64,000 nucleotides of DNA. Source: Phoenix dactylifera (lineage: Eukaryota > Streptophyta > Magnoliopsida > Arecales > Arecaceae). The stretch covers positions 124,001 through 188,000 of the forward strand of contig NW_024068198.1 of the NCBI RefSeq assembly GCF_009389715.1, in the 5' to 3' direction. The position numbers and the translations under genes were made by a program. This document shows positions 1 through 10,985 of this stretch, one piece after another. The notes below the pieces were generated by a model that did not search any database, was not told where the DNA came from, and saw nothing but the letters and a program-made list of their open reading frames with translations. Position 1 is the stretch's first letter; every line of letters begins with the position of its first letter.

Positions 1-2214
1 GCTTCTGCCTTCTTGTGTATGCTTGGAAGCAGTAGGTTAGGGCATATGTCATGAGAGCGAAAACTGTAGGCTATCACCCAAAAGATTGAGAAGTTAAGTG
101 CATAGAACTTTTGTGTCATGATAAAATAATAAGTGTGGACTTGGTATGTAATCGAGATGTATCCTAGCATACGTAAAGTGTCCCATAATTATATATTTTT
201 TTAAGAACACCCATGGAGTATTTTTTAACATTATTTGTAATATATGCATGCCATTTATTAGCAATTTTCATATTTTTTGTAGATTATTTATATGCATCCT
301 TTACTCGCAATATCCCCAAGAACTATATTTAATCTCATCATTTTTCTCTAAGTCCATAGGTAATAATTTTATGTTCCTTTGGATGTTAATACAAGAAGGT
401 AGCTGTTAGTGTCTTCTAGATATTTCGACTATATATTCTCTATAATTAATTATCTTTATATAAATAATATAGATAGGTTCTTGAAGTATAATTGTGCTAA
501 CGATATTTTCAAAAGTACTCTATAAAATATTTGTTTGGCGGAACAAGAATAAGTGGATGGCTTAACCATAATTTTATAGTTCCTTATATTTCTTGAATCG
601 ATTCTATTAGCACATAATAAAATATCAAGAGCTAGACATTGTAGTCCAAACTTTTCATTTAGTATTGTAAATTTTAATATTTTGATATATTTCTTTAGTA
701 GAACTTGCAAAGGAAAAAGTTATACATAAGATTGTGAAGGCAAAAACATCATGAAGACTCACAAGATGATGGAGAAAAGATTATATGGTGTACCTGGCTT
801 TAAGTTTGCTACAGAATTAAAAGTTCTTTAATTATACTTGGCTTCAAGAAATACTCATTCACTCCAACTCAATTCTTGTAGCTTAGCAGTAGCTAAGTTT
901 CAAGTTTTGGGAACAGTTGCAGTTAACTATATGAAATAGGAGAAAGGGGAAAGAGATTCTTTAGTTGATGTAACCTGAAAAGAGAGAATCTGGAGCAAAT
1001 ATTTTTAAAAAGAGGAGGAGAAGAATTGTAGAAAATAAAGCATGATTTTTATAATGTGTCAATGAAGTCACTTTATGAATGTTTCATAAGGAGGAAACCG
1101 ATTTTTTTTTTTCCTTTTTTTTGACACTTTGTTAAACAATAAAATAAGTTAATGCAATGTGTGGTTGCATATGGCATCCTCTTTTTTTTTTCATAGCATG
1201 CATCCTCTACATCTTAAGTTGTAACATATGCCATGCCTGAACACCCAATCAGAGGTATGTTATTCTCATTTGTTTCTATGTATCCAATTTATATGTACCA
1301 GCTGACTATAACTATACGTAAATGTTTGCTTATGCTTGCTAGTGCTCACATATATCTGATTTATTATCCTTTCTTGTAAATGAATCTCTTCTTAAATTTG
1401 AATACTTGCACTAGCCGGATAGGATTGATGCTATAATATTGCTTTATTACCAAAGCTCTCAACAGCTGCCGTTGAAGTACTTTATTTCCTTTATTTACAG
1501 TCAGTTCTATTTCTAAGCATAGCTTAAAAATATCGAGAGAGTGAGATCAGAGTGTTGTTTTATGACAATTTTATTTCAAACCTTATGGTTATCTTGCTAC
1601 CTTGGTGTTACCATGTGAAGGCCGTCTTTGAAATTGGGAACAAAGAAAGCTAGTTAATCAATCACGATCATCTTTGTTTGGTGTAATAATTGAGAATAAG
1701 CGATGTGTACACGATTTGCCATTCATGTGCTATAGCGGATCAGCTCGATCATAACGATCGTATCAAATATGGATGGCAGCGATGGTAAACAGGTGTTTGC
1801 CAATCGAGCACGAACAGACATGGTACGACGACTTCAGCAGCGTCCGTGACATGGCAATGTTAGATTAGTTTCCCCGTTTGCATGCAAAGAAAGTAAAACA
1901 AAAATAGTTGTGGTTCTACATCTAGAATTCTCTACAATGCACTATTTGCATTGCAGAGTATATTTGATACCCATCTATCCATCGACGATGACCGCCGAAT
2001 ATGCCATTCTCCTTCATGCATTATTGACTAGTTCGGAATGTCACTACTATAGAAATTCTCTTCCAAGCTACAAGTGAAGCCACTGTGCTTTGGCTTTGGT
2101 GTGCTTCCTCCCACCCTCCCCTCTCCAATAATTACCCTCCAACAACCGCATGCTCGCCACAGTAACGAGCACCGGATAATATTTATTGCACTTTTCTTTC
2201 TAATCTTTCCTCCC
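1..2214. other. AT-rich intergenic region
   Basis: No convincing coding region, RNA gene or complete transposon was recognised here. The open frames are short and have no domain-like composition. The last few hundred bases become C/T-rich and form the promoter-proximal region of the ZF-HD gene downstream. Confidence 0.6.
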
Positions 2215-2230
2215 AAACCCTAACCCTAAC
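2215..2230 (+). promoter_or_regulatory. Telo-box (AAACCCTAA) upstream of the ZF-HD gene
   Basis: The run AAACCCTAACCCTAAC lies about 285 bases before the start codon of the ZF-HD gene. AAACCCTAA is the plant telo-box, bound by TRB-type proteins and reported in some Polycomb targets and in promoters of cell-cycle and translation genes. Position and sequence are seen directly; a role here is inference. Confidence 0.5.
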
Positions 2231-2512
2231 TATTACCCAACCCCTGGTTCAAAACGGGTGGTTTGGGGCCCTTGACACTTGTACTCCCTTACCGTCTTTG
2301 CCCTTTCGCTTTTATCATTCCGTCATTCCAATCCCCACCCTCTCTCTCTCTCTAATTTTTATCCCCCTCTTATTATCTCCAACATCACTCCTGTTCACTT
2401 GCCCACCTCTTCTTTTTTTTCTAGCCCTCTCTCCCTCCACTGCTCTTCTCTCTATGGTTCAATCTAACTCAAAACCCTTAACCTAAGAGCGCTTCCCCTG
2501 GCCCTCTAAAGA

Positions 2513-3436
2513 ATGGACCCCGCCACAAAAATCTTAGACCCGGACGCCAAGCCCAAGCCCTTCTCCTTCCACAACGGCTCTCTGAAGCGCCACCACCGCG
2601 GGCTGTCGTCGCTGGCGGAGGCCGCCGACGCGGCGGACTTTCTGTACCGGGAATGCCTCAAGAACCACGCCGCCAGCCTCGGCGGCCACGCCCTCGACGG
2701 TTGCGGGGAGTTCATGCCCTCGCAGGCCGCTAACCCGGCCGACCCCACCTCCCTCAAGTGCGCCGCCTGTGGCTGCCACCGCAACTTCCACCGCCGCCTG
2801 CCGGAGCCCCTCCTCCTCCACCACCACTTCGACGACGGCGCCGGCCGCCAGGAGGGCGAGGACGACATGGCCGGCAGCCGCGATGAGGACAACGACGGCC
2901 GGGATGATGAGGAGAACGGCAACGCGGATTACCATCGGCGCCGCCGGAGCTCCGCCTCTCCCCCGCCTTACTTCTCCCCCGCCCCCCACATGCTGCTCGC
3001 CCTCAGCTCCGGGCTCCCTGGGGCGCCCTCTCCGGGGAGGCCAGCGGCGGCGCCGCAGGCGGCGGCGGTGTTGCCAAGGAAGAGGTTCCGGACAAAGTTC
3101 AGCCCGGAGCAGAAGAAGCGGATGCACGAGCTCTCGGAGAGATTGGGGTGGAGGATGCAGAAGAGGGACGAAGGCTTGGTGGAGGAACGGTGCAAGGAGA
3201 TTGGTGTCGGAAAGGGTGTGTTCAAGGTGTGGATGCACAACAACAAGCACACCTTCTTGGGTTCAGCAAGGAGAGGACAGGCGGAAATTAGGAATGGAAG
3301 CGGCGGCGGCGGCGGCGATGGCAGTGGCGGTGGTGGAGATGGTGGTGGGATTGAGGCGGCCGGCAATGGCAGCGCTGGCAGCGGCGGCGCTGGCAACGAC
3401 CAAGTGGTGAATGGTTCTCCTCCTCCTTCCCCTTGA
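2513..3436 (+). CDS. Zinc finger-homeodomain (ZF-HD) transcription factor
   Basis: Intronless gene for a 307-residue nuclear DNA-binding protein of the plant ZF-HD (ZHD) family. The ZF-HD dimerisation domain spans about residues 44-95, starting at [20 protein letters not shown] and ending [13 protein letters not shown], with the conserved Cys/His ligands intact. The homeodomain spans about residues 189-250 ([12 protein letters not shown] to [11 protein letters not shown]), with the family's KVWMHNNKH recognition helix. An Asp/Glu/Arg-rich, low-complexity linker joins them, and a Gly/Ala-rich tail follows (about 262-300). The [14 protein letters not shown] and [18 protein letters not shown] wording is closest to what I recall of the ZHD5/ZHD6 type, but orthology is not established. 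The start fits: a CT-rich leader (2341-2353 is a CT run) precedes it, and no upstream in-frame ATG adds domain sequence. The GC-rich coding region contrasts strongly with its AT-rich flanks. The MIF gene at 15869-16174 encodes the same zinc-finger domain and faces this gene. Confidence 0.95.
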   Translation: MDPATKILDPDAKPKPFSFHNGSLKRHHRGLSSLAEAADAADFLYRECLKNHAASLGGHALDGCGEFMPSQAANPADPTSLKCAACGCHRNFHRRLPEPLLLHHHFDDGAGRQEGEDDMAGSRDEDNDGRDDEENGNADYHRRRRSSASPPPYFSPAPHMLLALSSGLPGAPSPGRPAAAPQAAAVLPRKRFRTKFSPEQKKRMHELSERLGWRMQKRDEGLVEERCKEIGVGKGVFKVWMHNNKHTFLGSARRGQAEIRNGSGGGGGDGSGGGGDGGGIEAAGNGSAGSGGAGNDQVVNGSPPPSP

Positions 3437-4649
3437 GAAGGTCGAGGAGAATTACTTTGTTGTTGTTAGTTGTCTCAGTTGGTGTTGATGGTTAATCTGG
3501 TGTTTTTGGTCTTAAACTCCTGATCCTGATGGAGATGAATGCACCCACTAGATTTAAGCTGCTGCTTTTTTAACAATGGAAACTGGAAGGGAACTTCCTA
3601 GGAGGAGACTTAAAAAAATATTCTTGGTTTTTGGCATATGGTTGGATTATGATCATAATCCAAAGTATGGTTCCATTGCGACGTAGTATCCGGAGATTAG
3701 ACACGAAAGTTTCGAAGGTCTTTTAATGAGTCTTTGCCGAGTCTAATGCTACTATAGATGCACTGTAGTTTGAGCAGTTCGCTTACACCCTAAGGTCACC
3801 ACACATGCACACACCAACGCTGCGTTGCCAATAAAGCTTTATAGAGATATATACATATGTAGACACGGAGGGGCTTTCGAGTTTAAACATGTAGTCATAA
3901 TTTGGAGTGCTTGTCGTCTCTGGAATATTTAACGATCCATCGAGTAATTAAGTATGATCAAGTTATCTGTTTGCCGTTTGGTATTGTACGTAATTATTGT
4001 AATGACACCAGTTTTGTGGTGCTTTAAGTTCTTGGGGTACTGGGTTTTATATATTTCGGCCCCTTTTTTTTCTTCGTTTTTTTGACATCTCAATCAATTA
4101 ATTCAGCATAATTACTATTGTTGATAGGTATTTTGCTTAAACTTCTTAGAATGGAACCTAATAAGCTACAGAACCGGAATTTTGGCTTTGTGGTTTTAGA
4201 CGTTCTGAAGGCAAGAAGTAAAGAAAATGCGAACTCTATGGGCTATTTATTCCTTCTTAGATTTTCTCTCTCTTCCTTTTTTTTACTTTTTGATAATGCT
4301 GAAGGCATGTGGTTGGGGTCTTGCGTCTCGGGTTTGGATTGTGGGGAGAGTTTGGCAGGGTATTTTTTGCCTTGGATCCCTGAAATGATGTTGAAAGGGC
4401 AGAGCAGCTCATGTGAGTTCATGCAGGTTTTGCTTTATTCTAGACATTTCTGGAATCATGCGCTGAAGCTTTTGATATTGGGATTGTTGTGACGCGGCAG
4501 CAGCAGCATGTGTGGTTCCTTCCTGAATTATTTGCCAATGCTGCCGTGCAATTCTGATCCCTTATGCTTTTGTGTGGTTCTGGCTTTCTAATCTTGCGTT
4601 TAGCTCTATATCAATTATTTGATAGATAGATTTTGGATACTTTTTTGGA
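3437..4649. other. 3' flank and intergenic region
   Basis: AT-rich sequence after the ZF-HD stop codon. It should contain the 3' UTR, but no poly(A) signal stands out. A 124-codon open frame at 4118-4492 has no recognisable domain and was not called a gene. Confidence 0.5.
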
Positions 4650-4895
4650 TGGAGAAATCCAAATAATATCTTTCGATTGACATCTTAAATTGTTACAAAT
4701 AGTAACAGAGCGGATTCGATTCATAACTTATGTGGATATGGGACATTGCAGTATTGATTTATTGGGGTTGACCACGAATCGATCGTGGTGTTTGTGATTA
4801 GATTTGAATGAATTTGAATTTTTAATCTGACAAGTTAAACGGAGAGAGTATAGGAGGAACCCATACACCCATTTTGGGTGAGGTTGTGAGATATG
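4650..4895 (+). mobile_element. TRIM family copy A (degenerate, truncated)
   Basis: Diverged copy of the miniature LTR element seen intact at 10543-10980, in the opposite orientation. It keeps the end of one LTR (AAATTGTTACA near 4686-4696), a decayed primer site (TAGTAACAGAGC near 4699), the internal block around ACCACGAATCGATCGTGGT, a purine tract near 4837-4853 and a shortened second LTR (CATTTTGGGTGAGGTTGTGAG). No target duplication is visible. It codes for nothing. Confidence 0.7.
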
Positions 4896-5519
4896 ACATA
4901 TCATTTGTCATGGTGGCTCAATTTTTAATCTAGTAAGCTAATTGAGTTAAAAACCATGCTTATTGCTTTCCATTGTTTCCTCCGTAGGTGTTGGTGATGA
5001 TGCCTTCTGCCCCCTTGCTCAGCTGCTACTTTTGGCTCCCTATTAGAGCTTCATCATTCACTGTGCTGCTTCCCGTCCTCCTAATTTCTTTGGTACACAA
5101 TAGTGTGTGGGAAAAATATATCTTTAAGATTTTTGTGTCGGGCTGGTGGGGATCATGTGATATCTTAACCCTCAAAATTGCTCCTTTCTCATTACATCTC
5201 CTCTCATGATAAGTTTATTAATTAGAGCCTCGAAAAGATAGATGCTTATCTTGCCACTTTCTCAAATCAACAAACCAACAAGAATAAAGTATTATTTAGG
5301 AACTTTCTATAATTAGAAAGGTTATCCAGTGATTGTCAGATAAATCAATAAAAAACTTGATTTACTTGCCCTTTTTTTCTCTTCTTTTCCTTGACCACCT
5401 GTTTGGGTTGCTTTGGTCAGGGTTTGTTTAAGGCATTTGGCTTTAAGTTCCTTTTTGCTAGCTCCATCCTTATTTTGTACTGCTGGTGGTGTTTCTGAGT
5501 TTATCTTCTTTGGGTTTCG

Positions 5520-5760
5520 GATGAGGAGGTTGGCAGGTGATGTCAATCCCTATATGATGCCAAACCCTTTCCCTTAAAGTGGGAGGAACTGGATTTGTGT
5601 GCATGAATTCTTTGTTGTTACGCACTACCTTAACTATCTTACGTAGGAGATGACATACGAAGCTTGGAGTCCACAACAAGCTAATTTGGCTATATTTGAA
5701 GAAGATGAGTTTAGTTATGGTGATAGCCATGCACAGTTTTAGTAGCCTAACTGAAGGCAA
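5520..5760 (-). pseudogene. Possible gypsy-type integrase relic
   Basis: The minus-strand frame contains VWHHIGIDI preceded by a Pro/Val segment (NPVPPTLRER). This resembles the region just after the zinc-binding domain of Ty3/gypsy integrases, where a WHxIGIDxxGPL-like motif begins the catalytic core. No DDE core follows, and the frame ends within about 50 codons. It is at best a short fragment. The match is from motif memory only, and chance resemblance is possible. Confidence 0.3.
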
Positions 5761-6811
5761 GAAAAATGTTTTATTTGGCTCATCATCCTCTTAGGGCTGT
5801 GCTTTGCCAAAGCTTTGGGCTCAATCTTTTTTACAGAGTCCGTCTTGAGACATACAACAATGTAGTTGGGCTGTTATATCTTGGAGGGGACAAGCCAAAG
5901 AGGTCTACCACATCGGTTCGTAGGTTTTACCAACCGTTGAGGACTTGAATTTTGTGTAAAAAAGCAAGATTTCTGCACCTCAACTTGATTAGTATTGCCA
6001 CCTGAAAGAAAAATTCTTATTTTCTATTGTATTTTTGCTTCAATTGTTGCATTTTGCACCAACACATGATGGCCTTAGTTGGAAACCTTCATGAAGCCAA
6101 TCTACTACGTACTCAATTCGCTTTGCAAAAAGCTAAAATAAAACATAAGTCTTAACCCTCCACGCCCAATAAGCAAAATAAATAAAACGATTAGATGGAG
6201 GAAGCTACTCTGGACTCAAACCATATCATTCTTGCTCTTGGGTTTGAGCATCAGCTTCTCCATCCAATTAAGTTCCTGGTGTTTGTGATCCTGCTTAATT
6301 AGTATGGCAGTAATCGATGTGTGAAACATAAGGGACATGGGACCATGAATCGTTTTTATTTTTTTGGAAAATGGCATGATGGAAAACATAATATATGAAA
6401 TTGTTTTCTTTTCTTTTTGGTTGGATATGTAATTGTTATTATATGCATTATTGCATGTCCCAAAATGTTTTTTTAGTTTTTTCTGGGTGCAGGTTGCATA
6501 ATTCTTTTGATTATTTTCCATGTGTTTTTTTCTGTTGAAGTACTCCAGATTATAAGCAAAAATTCTTCACTCTGGTTAAGTGGATTAATTGGAATAAGGT
6601 AAACATTTTATAAAGTGGAATTTCTTTTCATTTTTTTTTTCAAATTTATTTGAATAAATTGCACTCTTCTTGCACACTTCATGGGGGTTGGTGTCAATTG
6701 ATATATCAGGGCACCTTGTAAAACTTGTTCATGTCCTCATAGGTTCCTAATTAAAGAATCTAACACAGTAGTTTGAGAGACCATGTCGGATAATGGGTAA
6801 GGATGCATATG

Positions 6812-7246
6812 TGTGAGGATCCTTGTGGGCGTATGTTTAGTCCATATTAGCTATACAATGGATAGATCTTAGGTACTTATACAGATTAAGGATCCTAAAT
6901 AATACCTTTCAGTTAGCCTTTTTAAGCGAGATCCTAGAAGTGGCAAATGGTATCAAAGCAAACTCGGTATATGGCCTGTGTGGACTAAGGGATACTGCAG
7001 CACAAACCCATTGAGGTGGACCACAGGTCGACTGTGGTACTTGTGATTAAATTTGAATAAATTTGAACATTTAGCTTAGTGAAGACGACGGGGCTTAAAC
7101 GGAGGGAGTGTATGAGGATATGTGCGGGCATGTATTTAGTCTTACATTGGTTATGCACTAAGTACATCTTGGGTACTTATATAGGGGCAAGGAACCCAAA
7201 TAATAACTTTCAGCTAGTTTTTTGGGCAAGGTCCTAGGTTGTGATA
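6812..7246 (+). mobile_element. TRIM family copy B (two LTRs, TSD ATATG)
   Basis: Full-length but diverged miniature LTR element of 435 bp. The left LTR is about 6812-6945, beginning TGTGAGGATC; the right LTR is about 7111-7246. Two bases after the left LTR lies the primer-binding site TGGTATCAAAGC (6948-6959), one mismatch from the initiator-tRNA-Met site. A purine tract (AAACGGAGGGAGTG) precedes the right LTR. Both sides carry the 5-bp target duplication ATATG (6807-6811 and 7247-7251). The internal region is about 165 bp with no coding capacity, so mobilisation must have used enzymes supplied in trans. Confidence 0.85.
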
Positions 7247-7549
7247 ATATGACTACTGTTACCCTTATTACCGATACCGGACATTTACTTGGCTCAATTA
7301 TTTCAAGTTTTATCATGTACCTCAAGCATTTTTTTTTTAATTCCTGACGTTTATGTTGTGTTTTAAGAGCACGGGTGCTCCTGAATCTTGTTTCAACAAA
7401 AAGATTGCAAGTTGAGATCGAAGGAACCAAAAGCCTGTCGGATTGCAAACAGTGTGAAGTGTTTGATAATCCTTTTTCTAAGTAAAGTGTTATGGTATCT
7501 TGTTTTGGGACAATAGACTACTTAAAAAATCTCTTCAATCGAGCCCTTA

Positions 7550-8268
7550 GGCCTTAGCCTGGTAGTTCAAACGCACAACATTGGTTGAAGGTCGACAAAA
7601 CTTGATTTTAGGGCTTTTTATGTATTTTCCAACACAAAATATCATAATGTTGCGGGATAATGGAACCATTGATCATGTTCAATAATGCGGAATTTAATTC
7701 AATCGAAGAGAAGAAAAATTTTCTTCAACTCGAATTTCTCAAAAGAAAAATGGAAGAATTGCGAAAGTAGGGTTTAAGTCCTCTTTTCCTTCATTGATGA
7801 TTCTCCACATCTCTTAAACTGAGGTGCATGACCCCTATTTATAATACTAACAAAGCCCTCACTTTCACAATTTGGATTGGCTCCTCTCTTAGTTTGAATA
7901 GGACTAGGTATCCTAAAACAATTATAACTAATAAAAATATTTTTAAAAAAGCTAAAATTTAGAAATATTCTAGGAAAAACTAAAATTTTTTAAGAGGTAG
8001 ATCTCGACTTTTACATCAACTCCACCTTCTGTCACTCTACCTAATTTCTTCGGATAGAGAGGTACACCCGATTAAAGTTTTACCAAAAAAGAAAATTTTC
8101 GGTTTGACTAAAATTTTACGGTGGAATTTTGTCCCAATTTAACCTTCTAGTTGTAGATCTCAAAAATAATATCGCCTCAATTGGGCATCATATGACCAAG
8201 TTATAGCCTTCAGAAGTTTGGCATACAACTCGGCTTTCTAATGTAGTGGATCTTGCTCCTGGACCTTG
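7550..8268 (-). other. Possible decayed LTR region
   Basis: Read on the minus strand this segment contains a TATAAATAGGGG-like core promoter (plus-strand positions about 7833-7844), followed by sequence resembling a transcribed LTR leader. It lies next to the gypsy gag relic at 8830-9610. LTR borders were not found, so this is a suggestion only. Confidence 0.3.
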
Positions 8269-8427
8269 ACCAGCGCTACTCGTAGTGGCCAAAGTATTTC
8301 ACATCAAGTCTAGTGATCCTCCTAAATACTCGTAGTGGCCAAAATATTTCATATTGAGTCTAGTGATCCTCCTGAATACTTGAAGTGTTAAAAGTGTTCT
8401 ACATTAAGTTTGAGGATCTTTCTAGAT
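8269..8427 (+). repeat. Three-copy 50-bp tandem repeat
   Basis: Three head-to-tail units with a 50-base period. The block CGTAGTGGCCAAA starts at 8281 and 8331, and its diverged form TGAAGTGTTAAAA starts at 8381. Each unit ends in AGTCTAGTGATCCTCCT or a decayed form. The first two units are nearly identical; the third is older or less constrained. Confidence 0.85.
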
Positions 8428-8829
8428 TAGGGCTCCTCCTGTTTAGGAGATTTAGCTCCTACTGAATTAGAACTGAGGGTGAAAAAATGTCTGCTTCCCC
8501 GTCTCATGGCTGAACCACCTAGCTTTTTGGAGATAGTTTCTAGGCTGGCTCTTCTTTGCTCTCGAGTCTTAGCGAACCACTTATTCTGCTTCTGCATCTG
8601 GATTTCGTAGTAGAAACGTTTCTTGGCATCTTTCCTCGTTGATGATGACTATGATGATCCTCGTCTTAATCTTGGAAGATTGGTCAGTGGAACCAAGAGA
8701 TGAGAGCTTTGCCTCTCATAAGTGGTATCGGGTTCTCATACCATCATCACAAACTTATTGCATGCATTAACAAGTCGCTTTGCTTAGAAAGCAGTTGCAA
8801 AGTCAGTGTTACTTGCATCACGAACCCAA

Positions 8830-9610
8830 AGGAATGGACTCCCAAGCTCAGCCAGCTCGTCAACTTTTACAGCATTGAGAATCACTTTTTTCTTTTTTTT
8901 GGAATCCTCATCCTTCTACGTCTTCCTCTTCGGTCACAACTCAAGGTGAAGTTTCCAACACTTCTCCTAAGTGTGTCCACAAAAGTTACAATGATTGCAA
9001 TAATTTCTCTAAGTCGTGTTAGCTTGCTTCTTGCCCTGTTTCTTTTTCTGACTTGATTTTCTACTGCCTTTCTTAAACTTGTCGCCCTTTTTATCTTCCT
9101 CAGGCTGATTCTTCTCTCAATCCCCATGCCCTTCACGTTTGCTTTGTTAATGCCTTCAACTTTGAAGAGTTTCAGCTTCTTTCGGGTTCTCTTATGGAGA
9201 AGTCCAACATACTTTATAAAAATTGCATGATTATCGATAAAGATTCTGAGTGAGATTTCATGCTTGTGGAACTTGGTGATATAGTCCTGAACAGATTGAT
9301 TATATTTCCACTATAAGTACTGCTAGTCTGCTACTTGATCCATCGATCCTTCTCGTGGCCAATTGAGTATAACTGCTTCTTAATTAAGCTCTTGAATTTG
9401 TTCCATGTCAAATTTGAAATATCGTTGTTCCTCATGTATAAATTCCACCTGGTAAGAGCATTACTAGAAAGTTTGAGACAGTTAAAAGCTACCTTCTGGA
9501 CACTTGAGTCTCCACAGATAATAGAGTATGTCTCTAACTAGTTTAGCGAGTCTTCTTACTTTTTCGCATCAACAGCCTCATCATCTACAGAGATCTCGAT
9601 TCGAGCCTAA
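8830..9610 (-). pseudogene. Ty3/gypsy gag relic (retrotrans_gag and zinc knuckle)
   Basis: The minus strand encodes a broken gag. It has a capsid-like block around 9340-9545 (VAFNCLKLSSNALTRWN, then NLTWNKFKSLIKKQLYSIG and DRWIKWQ-like text), which matches the plant retrotrans_gag pattern of an F..YPIGYEEDxWxxW-like segment. A decayed CCHC zinc knuckle near 8960-9010 is followed by KCWKLHLEL. In-frame stops and frame changes interrupt it. The 84-codon open frame at 8882-9136 is only one fragment. No protease or polymerase follows, so the element was truncated or rearranged. Confidence 0.65.
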
Positions 9611-10542
9611 ATTTTAAACAGTTGAAGGGAGAGATTTCCGTACCCATAGGTTGCTAGTGCAATTGGAAGCATTATGTATGCTACAACGTGCAAACAATTT
9701 ACATGTGGTCATTGCAGTTAGTAGATACAAGAAACATCTCTAAAAGGCACATTAGCATGCATTGAAGAATAGTCTTTGCTATTCGATAGGCCTGTAGATG
9801 TATGTTTGATACATGTTAGGAACAATGATAGTAGTCATGCAGTTATGGGTTTTTAGGCTTAAATTTTTCTGTGATCTTGATAGCATATCCTTAACAGGCT
9901 ATCTTTTCACTCTCTTAGGTTCTGTTATCAGTTAGAAGGTGTCGTTACAATATGTAGTTATAAAAATCAGATGTATCATAAGAGAACCAAGCATATTGAT
10001 GCTAGATAAGATGGATATGTAACAGTTAAGAAAATTTCTAAAGTAGAGAATATGGAAGATATGATGATTAAGCTTGTCTTTATAGCTAAGTGTAAGCATT
10101 GCTTCGACTTGATTGGTATTTGCAGCGGCTAATTTATTTCCCTTAAGGGCTTGTGGAGGGGTTTTGGGGGAGTTGGAGCAGGCCGAATATTCGAGATGCC
10201 TATACCCAAATAAGATTCGCCTATCCTTGGATTACACCTGTATTTTAGGGCTTTTCAGGTGCCTGGAAGTTTTGGTTGGGGGTTTTCATCTCTCTTGTTT
10301 ATACCTTCTCTATTATTAGCGAAGCTTTGTTGTATCATCCATGTGTTCTCCCTCTCTTTTTGTTTGCTTTGCTATCTGTAGATCTATTCTCTTTGCACAA
10401 TACAAAGCAAACATATGTCCTAGTTTATGTGTCTCTATCCAACCATAGAAAATTATAGATAGCAAACATATATCCTAGTCTATGTTTCTCATTGCTCTAA
10501 CTTTATTATGATTAACATTGTCCTCATTCCTCGTGAGAGTGG

Positions 10543-10980
10543 TGTAACAACCCAGGACCTCACCCAAAATGGCTAGCCGGAAGGTACTATTTGGGTTCCT
10601 TGATCCTGTATAAATACCCAAGATCTACCCAGCGAATAACCGATGTGGGACTAAACACACGCCCGCACGGGTCCTCAGATACTCCCCCGTTCAAGCCCTG
10701 ACGTCCTCGTCAGGCTAAAGGTTCAAATCCATTCAAATCTAATCACAAACACCACGATCGGCTCATGGTTAGCCCCAATGGATCCGTGTTGCAGTGTCCC
10801 CTAGTTCACATAGATTATGGGCCAGGTCCACTCTGATACCATTTGTAACAATCCAGAACTTCATCCAAAATGGCTAGCCGGAAGGTATTATTTGGGTTCC
10901 TTGATCCTGTATAAGTACCCAAGATCTACCCAGCGAATAACCGATGTGGGACTAAATACACGCCCGCACGGGTCCTCACA
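10543..10980 (-). mobile_element. TRIM family copy C (intact, TSD AGTGG)
   Basis: Best-preserved copy of the miniature LTR element, 438 bp long. Its two 137-bp LTRs lie at 10543-10679 and 10844-10980 and differ at only a few positions. On the minus strand the LTR runs from TGTGAGGACCC to TTGTTACA. The primer-binding site TGGTATCAGAG (plus-strand 10831-10841) is next to the right-hand, 5', LTR. The polypurine tract AACGGGGGAGT (plus-strand 10681-10691) abuts the left-hand, 3', LTR. Target duplication AGTGG flanks it at 10538-10542 and 10981-10985. The 164-bp interior has no coding potential. Similar LTRs and a perfect target duplication make it a young insertion. Confidence 0.93.
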
Positions 10981-10985
10981 AGTGG

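Noticed and set aside
2506-3410. Alternative long frames over the ZF-HD gene, both strands
   Set aside because: Shadows of a GC-rich coding region; only the 2513-3436 frame has the zinc-finger and homeodomain.
4118-4492. 124-codon frame downstream of the ZF-HD gene
   Set aside because: No recognisable motif, AT-rich composition and hydrophobic random-looking text; no promoter context.
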